From: Melanopsichium pennsylvanicum
Taxonomy: Eukaryota; Basidiomycota; Ustilaginomycetes; Ustilaginales
Assembly: GCA_900208305.1 (NCBI GenBank)
Contig: OAPG01000012.1
Span: 434,001-498,000 of the forward strand
Direction of reading: 5' to 3'
Length of the DNA stretch: 64,000 nucleotides
Shown: positions 20,094-32,961 of the stretch, one piece after another
How the letters are laid out: each line of letters starts with the position of its first letter
How positions within the stretch are numbered: position 1 is the stretch's first letter
The notes under the pieces: generated by a model
What the model was told of the DNA's origin: nothing
Seen by the model: the letters and a program-made list of their open reading frames with translations, nothing else
Databases searched by the model: none
Made by a program: the position numbers and the translations under genes

Positions 20094-20910
20094 ATGTGAA
20101 GGTATGAGGGGAAAGATAGATGAATTCATACAGGACCAATGCACTTTGAAAGCTTTTTTCCTCTGCGCCTTGATTTTTCCGAGGTTCCGAGTCACGGGTA
20201 TAAGGTGGTTGGGCGCCCAGCCAACCTACCAGAGCGATAACGTTTCCCACAATTTGATGCCCCCCCAATCACAACGCGCTCTGCCGCCCCAATTTTCGCG
20301 TTAGTCGAAAGCTAAGCCCTCGTCATCAATTCCGCTTTACACCGAGTCACTTTGATTTCGATGCATCATACATCGGCTCTATGCACCGTGCTGGCTTTCT
20401 CTTATTCATTCAGCTGACATCTCTCTTTTGACTTATATCATACAGCACAGATGCGGAAAGTACGTTTTGAGCGGAGAGATAGGTTCATTCGCGACGAAGA
20501 ACACTAGAAGAGTATCTGTATATGCAAAGTGGTCCTTAGTACCATCTTCCAGGTAAACCTAGAGAAGGGAGGAAACAAGAAACGGCGCAATATCCTCGAA
20601 CCCAGAAAGGGCAGAAGGGCGCAAACCACGGGGCGAATGCGTAGGACAACATTAAAGGCGAAGATCTAAGAGGCAAACTGCAAATGCGGTGCAAGGACAA
20701 AAAGAAACCAAAGATGACGTGCTTCGTGAAGAGAGACGCGGTGAATGGGGTAGCGATCGATGGTAAGGTGTCGGGGCGGGACCGATGTAGAGTCGACTTT
20801 TGGGGAATGCGCGAGTTTGGCTTGACGCGGAAATTATAAACACAGTGCAATGGGAGGGGTATCGATACAGACGAAAGGGACGGAACAACGAGGGCAGCAC
20901 CACCAAAACT
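20042..20910. other. OTC promoter and 3' flank of the Sfp1-type gene
   Basis: About 870 bp. It contains an ATG-triplet microsatellite (20060-20091) next to the OTC start and no convincing gene. The stretch 20520-20910 probably includes the 3' UTR of the zinc-finger gene that ends at 20911. Confidence 0.5.
20060..20091. repeat. (ATG)n microsatellite
   Basis: About 10-11 ATG triplets on the plus strand, read as CAT on the OTC sense strand, about 20-50 bp upstream of the OTC start codon. The CAT orientation adds no upstream ATG to the OTC leader. Confidence 0.95.
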
Positions 20911-22769
20911 CTACAAACCAGTTGGAGAGGAGGCCACATTCGCCTGCGCCAGGGCCTGGGTTAGCTGCGATGGCGGGGTGGAAACCGTGGGCGTCGAGCG
21001 CTCACTCTCCTCCTTTCGTGCTGCAGCTGCAGCAGACGCTGCGGCGGCAGCGGCAGCGGTAACAGCAGCGCTCTTGGCGGCCTGTGCTTGTATCTGCTCC
21101 TGAGCCAACTGAGCGGCTTGTGCAGCAGCAGCAATTTCCTCTTGGCTCAAGGTGCTAGTGCTGATGGGGGCACGACCGGTGGCATCCACCTTGGCCGAAG
21201 CACCACCGCCCGACTGAAGCAATTGCAAACCGAGCAAGCCGTGCGAACCAGAGTGAAGATAGTGATATCGCAAGCCGTTGAGGTTCTTGTATCGCTTGCC
21301 ACATGCGCCAACTTGGCAAATATAGAGGCGATCACCGAGAGGGATGGAAGCTTGCGCAGCGGGGCTAAGGGGATCAGGGGAGGAGTTGGAGCTCGCCGAT
21401 GGGGAAGAGGGTGAGCCGAGCACAGGAGTAGCTTCACCCTCCTCGCTCTTGATACCGGACTCAGGCTGGGGGGAGGTCATGGCCGAGTTGGTGGTGATGT
21501 GAACGGTAGGTGGTTGAGCGGCAGCTTGGGTGGTAATTGGGAGGTTGTTCTGGTTGCAGTGCCCGTGAAGGCGGTGGTACTTGAGACCGTTCATCTGCTT
21601 GTAAGCCTTATCGCAGCCAGGAGCGGGACACTTGTAAGGCTTGTCGACGTTGGCAGCTCCAGCGCGAAGGGCATTCTCGAGTGCGATGGTGGATGCGTTG
21701 GTGACTGCGCTGGTCTTCTCACGCTTGGCAGGAGGCTGCGACGACGAAGCAGTACCAGAGGCGGGGAAGAAGAGGTTGGGCGGCGCACACGATGGCAAGT
21801 GATGCTCATCGGCGTTGCTCGATCGAATCGACAGAGCTGAGAAGGCGGCGGGGTTGAGACCATTGCTGAAATAGCTGTCATTATCGGAGTCAAGGGAGGG
21901 TGTTCCAGGAATGGAGCTGCCAGGCGTGGAGAAGGGCGAGTTGGGTGCATAGATGTTTGGCGACCCGGGTGTCCTTCGACCCACACCACCGTCGATCAAA
22001 GCCCTCCTCAAAGACTGGTGAATGGCACCATTGGGGTTAGCGGGGGAAGCGTTGGCGTACTGACCAAAGGAACGCTTCTTGCCCTTGGAGAGCGATGGCG
22101 AGCGCATGATGGCGGTATCGAAAGCCGAAGCCTTGTTGGTGTCGTCAAGAACGTTTGGTGTTGTGACATGAGAGGAGTTGGTGGCACCGGGAGTGGTGGC
22201 AGCAGTAGCCGAGGTAGCAGCAGCAGAGGTGGAGCCGGCGTTGGAGGTTCTTGGCGAAGAAGGTTGTGATGTGGAAGCTGTGGAAGAGTCGGAAGACTCC
22301 ACCTCATCATCGGCGATCATGGCAGGCATCTCGTCATCCTCGAAGCGGACGTGGCATTCCTCGTAGTGCTGAAGAAGGTCGTGCAAGTCGTCGAGCTTCT
22401 GACCGCAGCATGTGAAATTTCGGCAAAATGTGGATTCGAGTCGTACTGAGGAAGGGGCGACAGTGACATCGGACTCGGTAGAGGTGCCGAACCTGGAGAT
22501 GGAGTAGTCCATGATTCTATTCGAGGCGATGAACGATGCAGGCACGGTCAGCGAACACTGTCTGTTTATGCTGACGACGTGGAAACGATATGACGATGAC
22601 AAGGTACTTACTCTGAGACATCCTTGCCGAAAGAGACTGCCATAGGCTCCTTGTAGCTCGCGCTGCCAACAAAGCTGGAGGAAGCGCGTGGTGTGAGGCC
22701 ACCAGGGCGTTGGAAGCTGAAAGAGTCAAGACGGCCAGGCGCCTGTGCGATTGGAATTGGTGCCTGCAT
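20911..22769 (-). CDS. Sfp1-type split zinc-finger transcription factor
   Basis: Two exons, 22612-22769 and 20911-22516, with a 95-nt intron (GTAAGT...ATAG) give 587 residues. Splicing joins KDVSE to IMDYSISRFG in phase. Residues about 77-110 hold a Cys/His motif (FCRNFTCCGQKLDDLHDLLQ..HYEECH). Two C2H2 fingers follow, near 347 (CPAPGCDKAYKQMNGLKYH) and 451 (CQVGACGKRYKNLNGLRYH), separated by a long Ser/Pro-rich linker, the split-finger layout of Sfp1-like factors. In yeast Sfp1 controls ribosomal-protein and growth genes downstream of TORC1; the same role here is inferred. The C-terminus is Ala/Gln-rich. The upstream flank is more than 10 kb without a clear gene, so control may be complex. 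Confidence 0.87.
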
Positions 22770-23126
22770 GGTGGGGTATGAGATTATATTGGGATGATGT
22801 TGACGAGAAACACTGAGTTGGGGGGAAGCAGACAGGGGTCTAAGTCGATGCTGATGATGGTGGCGCTGTGGCTGCTGTGTATGTAGAGTTGATGAGATCC
22901 GAGCGATGAGATGCGGAGTTGCTAGACGCAGGGATGGGGTTGGACGAATCGATGTTTGGTGATTAGAGGAAAGAGATGGTGTAAGATGTGATTATAGGTG
23001 AAGTGGCAAGGTCAAAGATGCGGGAAGGTGTTGGGGCGAGTAGACAAGGACAGGATGTCGGATAATATGGATGATTGGGAGATGCTTCCTAGACGGCAGC
23101 TTTTTGGGTGTAGTGGATGAGAGGAA

Positions 23127-23311
23127 CTAGATGCGCAAGAGTTGCAGGAGAGGGATATGTGGATAGGGTTGATGGCAAAGTGGGTCTGGTCGGGCAGATG
23201 AGATGAGGTAGTCGGTGACTAGTTGGGAGGGATTTGAGAAGAATACGACTTCAAAGTGACAACAGCGGCGGATTGTGCTTGGTTGGGATGCGAAGCGATG
23301 CGACGGGTTGG

Positions 23312-23342
<31 letters not shown>

Positions 23343-23447
23343 CTGTTCGAGCTGGGTTAGAATCGCTCCAGAAAGCTTAGTGTGGTAAATGCAAAGGCGG
23401 CGAACGGCGAGAGTCAAGTTGAGCGTCGAAAGATTGAAAGAGGGCAT
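23127..23447 (-). other. Upstream open frame with poly-Q in the Sfp1-type leader region
   Basis: An ATG frame of 106 codons lies about 360 bp upstream of the Sfp1-type start codon on the same strand. It encodes a run of 11 Gln (from the CTG/TTG repeat on the plus strand) flanked by sequence without motifs. It may be an upstream ORF in a long leader, or chance. Confidence 0.2.
23313..23347. repeat. CTG/TTG trinucleotide repeat
   Basis: A run of ctgttg then ctg units of about 35 bp, read as CAG/CAA on the minus strand. It lies upstream of the Sfp1-type gene, probably non-coding. Confidence 0.85.
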
Positions 23448-23847
23448 GGTTAGGGTGAGAGCGTAGTGGGATACTGGTCAAGTGGGCGAAAGAACGATGT
23501 GCTGCGCAGAAGCTGAGCGTATGCTGAGAAGAAATGCGTGACTGAGCACTTATCGCCTCTGCCGAAGCGCTGACCGGAAACACCGCCGACGACGGTCTTG
23601 CTTTCAAATCAGAGCAACCTGTGTGTAAAGCGGATGACAGACGAGCTGCAGTAGTAATGCGAACGGAAGCTTCATGAGATGCGAATCAGCTTTCAGTCGC
23701 TGGAGCAGTGGCGGTCTGATATTTTGTGGAACGCTAAGCAGAAGACTGACCATCTTAGCCGAGGCAATTGGAGCCTTCAGAAATTTAACCTGGGTGAGGT
23801 ACTCGACAAGAAAGAACAGAAACATATACAAAACAAACAAAGACTTT

Positions 23848-23866
23848 TAAAAAAAAAAAAAAAAAA
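23848..23866. repeat. Poly-A run
   Basis: About 18 consecutive A residues within the gene-poor interval. No evidence that it marks a retroposed copy, since no target-site duplication or coding relic was noticed beside it. Confidence 0.8.
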
Positions 23867-26221
23867 GGTGGAAAGATGGGAAGAAAAAAGCGAGCGGACT
23901 TCATTTGCGAGCAGCGATGACAGGCCAACTTTTTTTTTCGAGATTTGGAAGATCTGAACCGGTTGGACACAATTAGGCACTTTAGGAGTCATGTCGCTGA
24001 ACCAGCTTTACAAAACAATGCATCGCGAGAAATTCGGTGCAGACAGCGCTCGTGCCTGTTTCAACCAGTTCAGGCGCAGCAAAGTGGCAAGACGCAGTTT
24101 GTAACTTTGTCACCTCCCATCCGTTCGCGCGGCACCTTTGAAAGTGAAGTGTGGCCCATCTTGCCCCCCAGTTCCGTCTCTCTGGAAACAACACCGCCCT
24201 GAACAGGTTTAGGGTCGAATTGCTGCGGCTGCTTTTAGCACGCTCTGAGCTGTGTACACTTGTATTTTCAGTGTTGCAGTGTTGACTCTGGCAGAACCCT
24301 GATTCGTCGCTGGCTGGCTTTGAGGATCTAGGTTGACCCAAAAAGGTATTGCGCAGAACCGCTTGAAGCCACCAACGCCAATATGCGCGTGACCCGTCTT
24401 CAGTGGAGACCAGAAGCCGTTGATGAAAGCGAACACCATGAGTCGGCTTTGCATCTCATTGAGGTGAAGCTTGCGTCTTGCACCCACTACAACTTGCGTC
24501 AATGAGCAATAATGAGGTTGAAATGAGATGTAATGCAAGTTAAGTCTGAGTCGGATTTGCTTTCAGTTGCTCTGCACACACGTCCAATGAAGACGTGGAA
24601 GAGCACAGGCACAGAGTGGCGGGGAATGTGCCGACCTTTACTAGTCCCATCAACGACTTGAGCTTCTTCGCCCGTGTCCATGCGGCGCCGCCTACTCTGA
24701 GACGTATCCCGGATACTTTGGACGCTGTGTTGTGTCACCGACCAAATGAAAAAGCAGTCGCGCGAGAATCCGCTTTCGGGTAATTGAGCCCACCAAATTT
24801 AGATGGAAGCTGAGAAGCGGAGACCAACCACATAACGGGGGCGCTGCTCTATGAATTCTACAGCTTTGGTTAATAGTTGGTGCAAACATCATGGAATCCG
24901 AATCGAGACGCTGGTTACATGCCCGAAGTACAGAACAGTGGAATGACCCACCGCGCTAAGCAAGCGTGGCAAGAGGGTCCAATACAAGACTGCATCGCAG
25001 CAGCCAACACCAAAAAAGTGCCTTCTCGTAAAATTAAAGGTTTCACTTTTCTCATGCAGAATGATCCAGCCGAGTTTGGCCGGCTCAACTCTTTTTTTTT
25101 TGTTTTTTTTTATTTTATTTTTCTTCTTCTTCTTTTGCCTTGTTTTGCAGCTCAAGCTCAGTCTGAATTTGAAAGTTGCGTGGAACGGCCCGTTATGATT
25201 TGAGCTCCACCCGAAGCGTAACATACTCAAGTTGGCAGCGCAGAATGAAGCCAGTCGGTCCGCGCCTTCATGCAGGGTTGAGCTTGGCCTTTCTGCACCA
25301 GGAACTTTAAAGCCGGCACGAGGGGGCTGCATCCCTCAACTTGATTTGCACAGCACAAGTTGAAACGAATCATATCGTGCTCGAGTTGCACAAATGGAAT
25401 GGCTGGCTATGACGCTTTGCAGTTCTCGGCGTTTGGAGCGTAGAACCGGTGTTGCTTCGACACACACTATGTTGCGCGGCGTCTGTTCATCTGACGATGT
25501 TAATGCCAAGGAAATGTAGGTTCGAGCTGAGCACAACTCACGGGCTATAGGCGTGTGGTCGGGGCTTGGTGGGGTCTCCAAAGTACCCACAGCGTTGCGC
25601 GAGAGCGAGACTTTTCAAAGCTATCAAGTAATTAGCGGGTTACTTTTAGAGACAAGAAGCACACAGCGTTCAACATGCTAGTCTTGGAGATAGGCTTTCG
25701 GATGCCGCGCTGATGGTCTGCGCAAGAGCAACCAAGTCTGTTTCGGACCGGTGCGTGCCCAGCTCACTTCAAACATGGGCCTAGGCTTCACTAGAAGCAA
25801 GTATGAGCAGTTGAGTACAGTTGTCCGATTCCATCTTTCAAAACTGATTACACCTATCCACACCCTCGTTGTCGCTATTCGACGCCGACCAACCCATCAA
25901 AAAGCATTGTGTACAACTGAATATGAGAAACCAAATAGTCAACCATCATTTCTGGCTCTTGGCTTTCACTCTGGTTGCTTTTGATCATTGCGCTATGAGC
26001 CCGCGTTTGGGTCCTCAGTCGTGTGAAATGATCCTCTTTGGGCAACAGCAGACAATGGAAAGGCAACTTGTTCGCTTATGATGTAGTATTGACCCGTGCG
26101 TGAAGTTGGTCTTCTCGTGAAATATAGCTAATTGTGCTAGGAATGAATACAAGTGTTTGAAATTGATGCACTCACCCAATCGTATTCCCTGGTTCACAAC
26201 TACTACAATCAATTGAACAAA

Positions 26222-26821
26222 TTAAATCAACAAGCAAAGGCTTGCCTGGATCCAAATTTTTCTGAAAAATTTCTGCATGCAAGAATATAGCTGCAACCGA
26301 CTGCAAAGCCGCGGAGAAATTCTGCAGGAATAGTTGATTGCATGGTTTCCGCGAGGTCTCGGTAGCAGGTAAACTAGTCTAGAGGCGGGGCTCAGAACCA
26401 AGTGTGCCCTCGAATTCAAGATTGGCCAAAATGTACGCGAGGAGTGGCATTTCTCATGAACGTCACAGGTTGCATATGTATCTATCTCTGAGGTCACATC
26501 CAAGTATTTTTGTTGAATCAATGACACCAGAATGACACCACAGTCAGATAGATAAAATTGCTTGAGAGAAGATATGATGTATGCGTTGTGTGTGAATTGA
26601 CCCCAAGCGAGGCCAAGGGATTTTGCCATGCTGTATTGCGAAAACTTTGACATGGGAACACAGGTGGGACAACAGGCCTGGTAGGTGAACATGATCAAGT
26701 TGTCAGCATTGACAAATACACTAGTAGTCGCTTCAAGTGCTATCCGCCGAGTTTGTGTGACCATGCCACCAGTTTGATAGGCGAGCTTGATTTGAATCAG
26801 AGCAAGTTCATACCAATTCAT
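26222..26821 (-). CDS. Unsupported hypothetical ORF, 199 codons
   Basis: This is the longest ATG-to-stop frame in the gene-poor interval. The translation starts MNWYELALIQIKLAYQTGG, has a CCPTC cluster near residue 50, and has a C-terminal half rich in Cys, Ser and Arg that looks non-coding. No signal peptide, repeat or family motif is visible. Its length is somewhat more than expected by chance in 10 kb of this composition, by a rough estimate. It may be a fast-evolving gene, a relic or chance. Confidence 0.2.
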   Translation of the reverse strand: MNWYELALIQIKLAYQTGGMVTQTRRIALEATTSVFVNADNLIMFTYQACCPTCVPMSKFSQYSMAKSLGLAWGQFTHNAYIISSLKQFYLSDCGVILVSLIQQKYLDVTSEIDTYATCDVHEKCHSSRTFWPILNSRAHLVLSPASRLVYLLPRPRGNHAINYSCRISPRLCSRLQLYSCMQKFFRKIWIQASLCLLI

Positions 26822-29800
26822 TATCTCCCGACCATAGCTTGTGACGTGCAGTCAATCTAAACTTACTCTACACCTGTACTGGCCTCAGAGCAGCCGAAGC
26901 GTGGAATTTGCAGGGCGAGTTGAAGGTGGGAATTCTTCAGAGTGCAAAGACCAGCCGAGTTTTGACACAGACTACGGCCTAAAAGAGCCATTCTGTCATC
27001 ACTGTGCCTTGGCAGCGTGAGCTGTGACGATTTTTGGTTCCTTGCAAACGTGGCTTGGCTGTCGAACAGACTTTACGCATGCTGAGAACAAATGCAGCCA
27101 TTCTGTGGCGACGTATTCTGAAGCGTTCGGGTAACACCACCCAGTCACTCGCATCCATGTTTTTGGCCAAGTCAATCTACAAGTGTTGGGCAACACTGCC
27201 TGCCGTGAAAGACGGTGACACGATTGTTTGGTGGATGTTCAGATGCCGCACATCCGAACCTTGCCTGCCTGCCTGGCGGGTGGCTGGCTGGCTGTCGGGT
27301 TTGATGTTTGCATGAAAGGTCTATGAAGCTACGTGGTCAAGTGCAATGTGCTTGCGCCTTCCTGCACCCTCGATATGACACAACTTTGATCATCGCAAGT
27401 GGTGTACAATCAGAGTGTTGATCACCAACAATGACGTGCCAAACCGACCGTCTTGGCAACGATAAGGAAGAGATTGTATGTGCCATTCCAAGTGGACTCG
27501 AGTGGATCTAGTGCTAGTGCTGCGTCGGGCTAAATGTGCAGAGTCAACCGAGTCTGCAGCTGCCTGAATGGCCGAGTGGCAGATTGGATGAAACCAGCTG
27601 ACACTCGGGAATGTGACGGCAACAAAAGTAGAGCCATTGCACAGTGATTTACGTTAGCTTGCCTATTAGCAGAAGAGAGGTTTCATGCACAGACTCGGTT
27701 GGATGAACCAAGCTCCTCTGGACAGCTTTTTGGTGGCGTAGACCAGATCCGCCACTTTCATCCTCTTCGCTCCGCCGTTCGCGTCGCTCCAAGCGTATCT
27801 GGCAAGCTTCATGCGAGCCACGGAATTGGCGACCCGAACTTGATTCCACGCTTTGAGATTATTTAGCTGTGAGGAATAAGCTAAAAACTGTCAATTGCCC
27901 GCAACCAAGGCGCGACACCATCTTTGCCAGTACAACGCAAAGCCAGCAAAGCCAGCAAAGCAGGAGCTTCAACAAGCTGCAGGGGCCAACAGATTAGTTT
28001 TATCTCGCAGACTCTAGTGTATGGCTCAACAGCGTGCACGGATGCCGCGATAAAGTCATAAGTAACCTCGACAATCATGCCAAGGCAAGTTTTAAAGCCA
28101 AAATGCTCACCCGGTTCTGATGATGCATTTGGAGCTTTGATTTGTAGCCGTGAGTGCCGAGCTCTATAATGTTTCTCTCGGCACACATTTGTGATTGGCA
28201 GAAAACTAGCATCGGATCCCTTAAAGCCGTTTGCTGCACGCATGTTTAAATGTTCGTCTGCGCGAGTGCCCGATACAGGCGAATGCATATGCGTGGACTG
28301 CTAACTTTGCCGAAGCGCGTTTCGTTGCCCCGCTTCTATGTTGAGGCCCATCACTTTTTTAACGTGTTCGGCAAACAAGCGAAAAGCACAGGCCACTCAG
28401 CTAGTTAAAGATGGCAGCGTGGTTGCGGGTGAGTTCCAACTGCATCCAAATTGAGTCGAGCCCACTTTCAGGAAGGAATTCGAACGGGCAATCAAGCAGA
28501 GTGTGGTATAGCCTCCGTCGTACCTTTGGCGTGGTCTATTTTGAGTCTGCCTGCTTGTTTAAAGTTTAGAATTAAGCAGTTTGGCTGCACAAGCAAAGAC
28601 TACATTGTCTCGCATGTTACTCTGCATGCAGATGCGTTGCGATGCAATGCTCCACGTTTTTGCCCTTTGCACAATTGATCGCTCCTTCTACCGTTATTTT
28701 TGTGGCCCAACATGATTTGGTTTGCGCTTATGACCCTTCCTTCATAAATATTCTGTGGACCAAGAGAGGCGGTCTTTATACGCCACATCGGGGATGGATT
28801 CAATGACCGGGGTCAAACTCTGGAAACGAGTACAGGTCAAGAGAATGACACGGACGAGGAGTCTGAAAGGGTTTGGCGTGCGTCAAAGGTTGGGTCTAGC
28901 CAAATCCGGTCTCGAATGCCCGCGTGTTTCTGCGTTTGCCACACTCTGAAAGCGTGAATTTTCGGAAGCAATGACGCCGGCGACCCTTTTGCCGCAGACA
29001 ACAAGATCAATTGCCCCTCGAGTCTCACTTAGTACGCATTGCAACGCGTTGAGAACGATCAAATCACACTCTGCCACTCACGTCAAATTCAGGATCCATC
29101 TAATAGAATCTGTCTTACACGTAGCGTGGAGCATTGAAGGGCGCACGCGGATGAACATGCGGGAAGGGACGTGCGGGGATGCACATGCCGAGATGTCCGG
29201 CACGGCCAACCATGCTTACGGCAATAGGCAAGTGAAGATTGGTGCTTGCAATCAACTCATCCGGTCCGAGGTTAAGGCGAGAGGGTTAGAGCAAGCATAT
29301 GGAACCTTGTCCTAGAGGCGAGGGAAGGGTCCATCCTGTGTGTAAACGGCTGATGAATGCGCGGGCAAATAAGCAACCCGTTCCATGCCGAGCATTTGAC
29401 ATCTCTGCGACGTAAACATATCGACATCCTTCGGTTCAGGTTACCACACGGGAACCGCACGCATGCAGTGTTGAGAGGCCTTTTCCGAAAGCCACACTGT
29501 CTTTCGCTTTTGATTGGACGACCCATTCGCCCAACTATGCACCATAGAGAAGCTCAGCCAGCGGAGGAGTATCAAGCAAAACACTCGGCGAACTCTAGTC
29601 ACACTCCTACTCGAGAGGGACAGAAAAAGGGCAAGAAGGGTTCAAGCTTGTTTCAAGCTGCAATAGTCGGAGTACAGTAGTTGTGCAATTCTCAAAAGTT
29701 TGGTTCCTGACCAACTGAGTTTTATATGGAGCGGAGCCAAGAACATGAGGCCGATTATAATTCGCCAGCATCAATTGCAGATGCCAACTCGTCAGGGTCT

Positions 29801-32800
29801 CTCTGACACGCCTTTATTGTTACGGGTGCGGACTTTCAATTCGAAGGAGGGGGGAGACCCGAGTTCTGAGAGTGTGTGTTGTACTCACAATCAACAACAC
29901 TATGTGGCTCCTTGACTTCAACGTCACACGAATCTAGGGAAAGATGCTACACATCTACATTCATTGAACCACACAGAACAACAACGGCAAGTCGGAAAGT
30001 TGCTGAGATTCAAGTGATTGCACTTGCAGACCGAGACATGAGGGCGAACAAAAGGAGATAGTCAACAAAGAATGCGCCTATGGTTTGCTACGGTCAGGCA
30101 TGCCTCGACTCCGATCATCAGTCACCCACGCGACCGTTCGCCGTTTTGAGTTGACAGCCGTTCGGACCAACGAAGGATAGCGCTTCCGATTGGGTGGCCG
30201 ACTTGCTTCAATCGGACTCAAGGAGCAACTCGGCCTTGGAACTAGGGTCTCGACTCGTTGGCTCGTTGCTATGGTGCGGTACACAACAACGCGATACGTA
30301 TATTTGGCCATGACAGGTCAGTAGCAACACTCGAACCAGAGCGGTGCTATCTCATGATGATCACCCGAGGTCAGGTCATGCTGTCGATTCTCTCTCATCG
30401 ACGGCAATCAGTGCCAGGAGTTGTGACAGCTCTTGTTCCTCTCTGAGCTGCAAGGCTTGAATTTCATGTCTTTGCGGCGTGACATTTTCCATCAGCAATT
30501 CGCTGCCGCTAGCATATTCGTGCAAACAAGATGAAATTCTTTGGAAAAATACACGTTTGCTGACACAGCCATGGTAGACCGCCAGCCAAGCTTCAAGCAA
30601 AACATCCAGCAACAGCAACACTAACAGCAGCAATACATCCCAAGAGCAAGTGCGGAGATACATTGCGCCAAGATCGTCGCTGTGAAGCCCCACCTCTCTG
30701 GTGTGCTTCTATCAGGATTGTGGCTCCTGCTGTCTATTACTCATCTTGCTGGCATGAATGAACTTGGCTGGAGAAAGTGCCACATTACCCGTTTGATCTC
30801 CAGTGGAAGCCGTCGTCACACAATCTGTCTAGTTGGATCCTTCCTCTTGAGGATTCTCGTCTCTACTTGGCTGGTCAGACTTTTGAGTCGCCGTGGTATC
30901 CGTGGCGAGCTTTATCGATCGAGCCCATCTACCTCACCATACAGCTTTCCTTTCTACAGAATTGTACTGTGTACTAAGTTTTGGTCGGGCAAGTTTCAGC
31001 AATTTCACCCTGTTCCTTCTCAGCTTCTTGAGCTGTGTTGAGGGTGCATGAGATGAGCTTGATGTCATGATATGACGCTACTTTTGCCAGGGAGAGTTTC
31101 ACAAATTGACATGTGTCTCTGTCATTGAAAATCATTCTCATTGTCAACCAAAACATTGTAATTCATACTGTGGAATAAATGGACAGTATCGAGATCAATT
31201 CAAGGCAGGTGAGAGCGTACCAGCTTGTGAGAGAAGGGGTACGATGACCGCACCGTTCGTGTCAAGTGTATACGTAGCTGATCCGCAACGCATCAATCAA
31301 GAATCCACATCCATGAACCAGTAAGTATAATCTGTACTTAGCTGTTGTTTCTGCTTTAGTTGCACCTTTCTTGTATTTGGGCATGAGAGTCGTGTGATTG
31401 AATACGATAGATCGTGACGGTAATCACAAGCACATGTGCACACACAAACACACAGACCAAGAAGCTACATCCATCCCATCTCCTGTACAGCACACTGGTA
31501 GTTCGATCATCTCTGAGTTGTGCCGATCACATGAAAAAAACTCTCGCTAAATAAAAATGTCTCGGAAAGTTTTCAGTATCATGCCACGCGGCCTATCATA
31601 CCGTATGCAACCAGGAAAAGCGTTTGTGTTGACTCCTCGTTTGCCGAGGTGAATCGATTTCATCACTCTGCCTTGAATTTTGCGTTTGTCTATCTAGTAA
31701 CAGAGAGATCCCGTTCTCAAGGCTTGGACGGTCGGAGACACAGACAACTCTAGAAACAGATTGTAACTAGTGGTCATGTGCTTATGCGTACTCTCATCTC
31801 TGGTCCCAGTATTGTATGTACGGCTTTCTCTTCTCTCTTAACGTATCTGGTTTCTTGTTTTACAACATGTGACTGCTGGTGGTCAAGGTAGTACGATAAC
31901 CTTACCATGCGATTTCAGCTTCGCCTCTCTCAATAACTCGGTGTTTGTTTCTCTCCATGTTATTCGCCATTGTTTGCTCTTTTCATAAATCGGAAGCGCG
32001 GTCCACTTGTCCATCCCCAACGTTCGACCCTTAAAGTGCTGTAATAGTGCATCTTCCTAGATGCATCGAAACTCGTGCTATGCATGCTGTACGCCGCTGC
32101 CCATTATGTGCAGTATCATTCTTATTTTAGTGTGTTTGCAGCACAATACTGTTTAAATTACTTCACTGTAAAAACAACCCTATTTGAAGCACGATGTGAT
32201 GATGTAAACTGAGGTGATACGTCATGTAACGAACACCCCAGTCCCCCCGCTAAACACCGAGTATGTCTTGCCCCTTTTTCACGATTTTGTTTTGTGAATG
32301 CCACACTCGAGTAAGTCTGGTTGAAAAAAAAACCTAATCCTTTCCTCTCAGATTCGGCTCTTTTGTCGGCTTTTGTTCAACGTCGTTCATCAAATCTTGT
32401 ACTCTTCTGTACTTTTTCACTTACACACAGATACCCAAAAATCCCAAATGAAAAGGCTAAAAACACGCTTTTGTTTGTAAGACAAAAATACGTTTCGTCA
32501 TCAAGCTCCCTTGTCAAATCAAATCCATCCTTTGCCAATTTGAGATGCGAACAGCTCTCAGTGAAAATCAACAGAAAAGTGTTTTTTAGTAACCTTTTTA
32601 TTGACTATTTTCCCTCTTCTCATCGTCACTGCACCCATCAGGCTTGGCTAGTCAGCAAACCACAGATTAAACTTACTTTTTAACCAAATCAAACTCCCTC
32701 CCTTTGTCATATACCATTTCCTCATACGTTGGAAACACACATTTCAATCTTTAATCCGTCCATCTCGATCAAGCTTCAGACCAAGATCATAACAGTATAT

Positions 32801-32835
32801 ATAATGTTTTTCAAGTCTATTGAATGTAAACAGGT

Positions 32836-32941
32836 TCCGAATTAGTTTAGTGGCTATGACGGCGCCTTGTCATCCTCGGATGCAATTATGTTCTCCGCGT
32901 TTCCAACGGCGCAGACCCGGGTTCAATTCCCGGATTCGGAG
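32836..32941 (+). tRNA. tRNA-Asp (GTC) with intron
   Basis: The acceptor stem TCCGAAT (32836-32842) pairs with ATTCGGA (32934-32940), and the discriminator G is 32941. The D arm (GTTTAGTGGCTATGAC) matches fungal tRNA-Asp. The anticodon stem GCGCC (32862-32866) pairs with GGCGC (32908-32912); the anticodon GTC is at 32869-32871. The T arm is CCGGG-TTCAATT-CCCGG. An intron of about 34 nt (32873-32906) sits after position 37, the canonical site, leaving a 72-nt mature tRNA. CCA is not encoded. A T-run follows as Pol III terminator. Confidence 0.93.
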
Positions 32942-32950
32942 AAAACAATC

Positions 32951-32961
32951 TTTTTTTTTTT
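32951..32961 (+). terminator. Pol III terminator of tRNA-Asp
   Basis: Eleven consecutive T residues begin 10 nt after the tRNA 3' end, a strong RNA polymerase III stop signal. Confidence 0.85.

Larger units (their letters stand above)
22770..32835. other. Gene-poor interval of about 10 kb
   Basis: Both strands were read and no domain, family motif, transposon protein or rRNA was recognised. Open frames are short, and many open only with non-ATG codons. The longest ATG frame is 26222-26821 (minus). The sequence includes a trinucleotide repeat (23313-23347), an A-run (23848-23866), a T-rich stretch (25090-25135), short CCTG/GGCT repeats (27265-27295), and increasing AT-richness from about 31.3 kb. 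The left part is the upstream region of the Sfp1-type gene. It could be an extended regulatory region, decayed mobile DNA, non-coding RNA, fast-evolving genes or a short regional centromere; the sequence does not decide. Confidence 0.6.

Noticed and set aside
23848..23866. Poly-A run as evidence of a retroposed element
   Set aside because: No target-site duplication or reverse-transcriptase relic was found nearby.
30282..30360. tRNA-like TTCGA segment on the minus strand
   Set aside because: The flanking bases do not form a T stem or acceptor stem.
30682..31041. Possible small secreted effector with hydrophobic N-terminus
   Set aside because: The frame starts with GTG; the first ATG is after the hydrophobic stretch, so no signal peptide is encoded.
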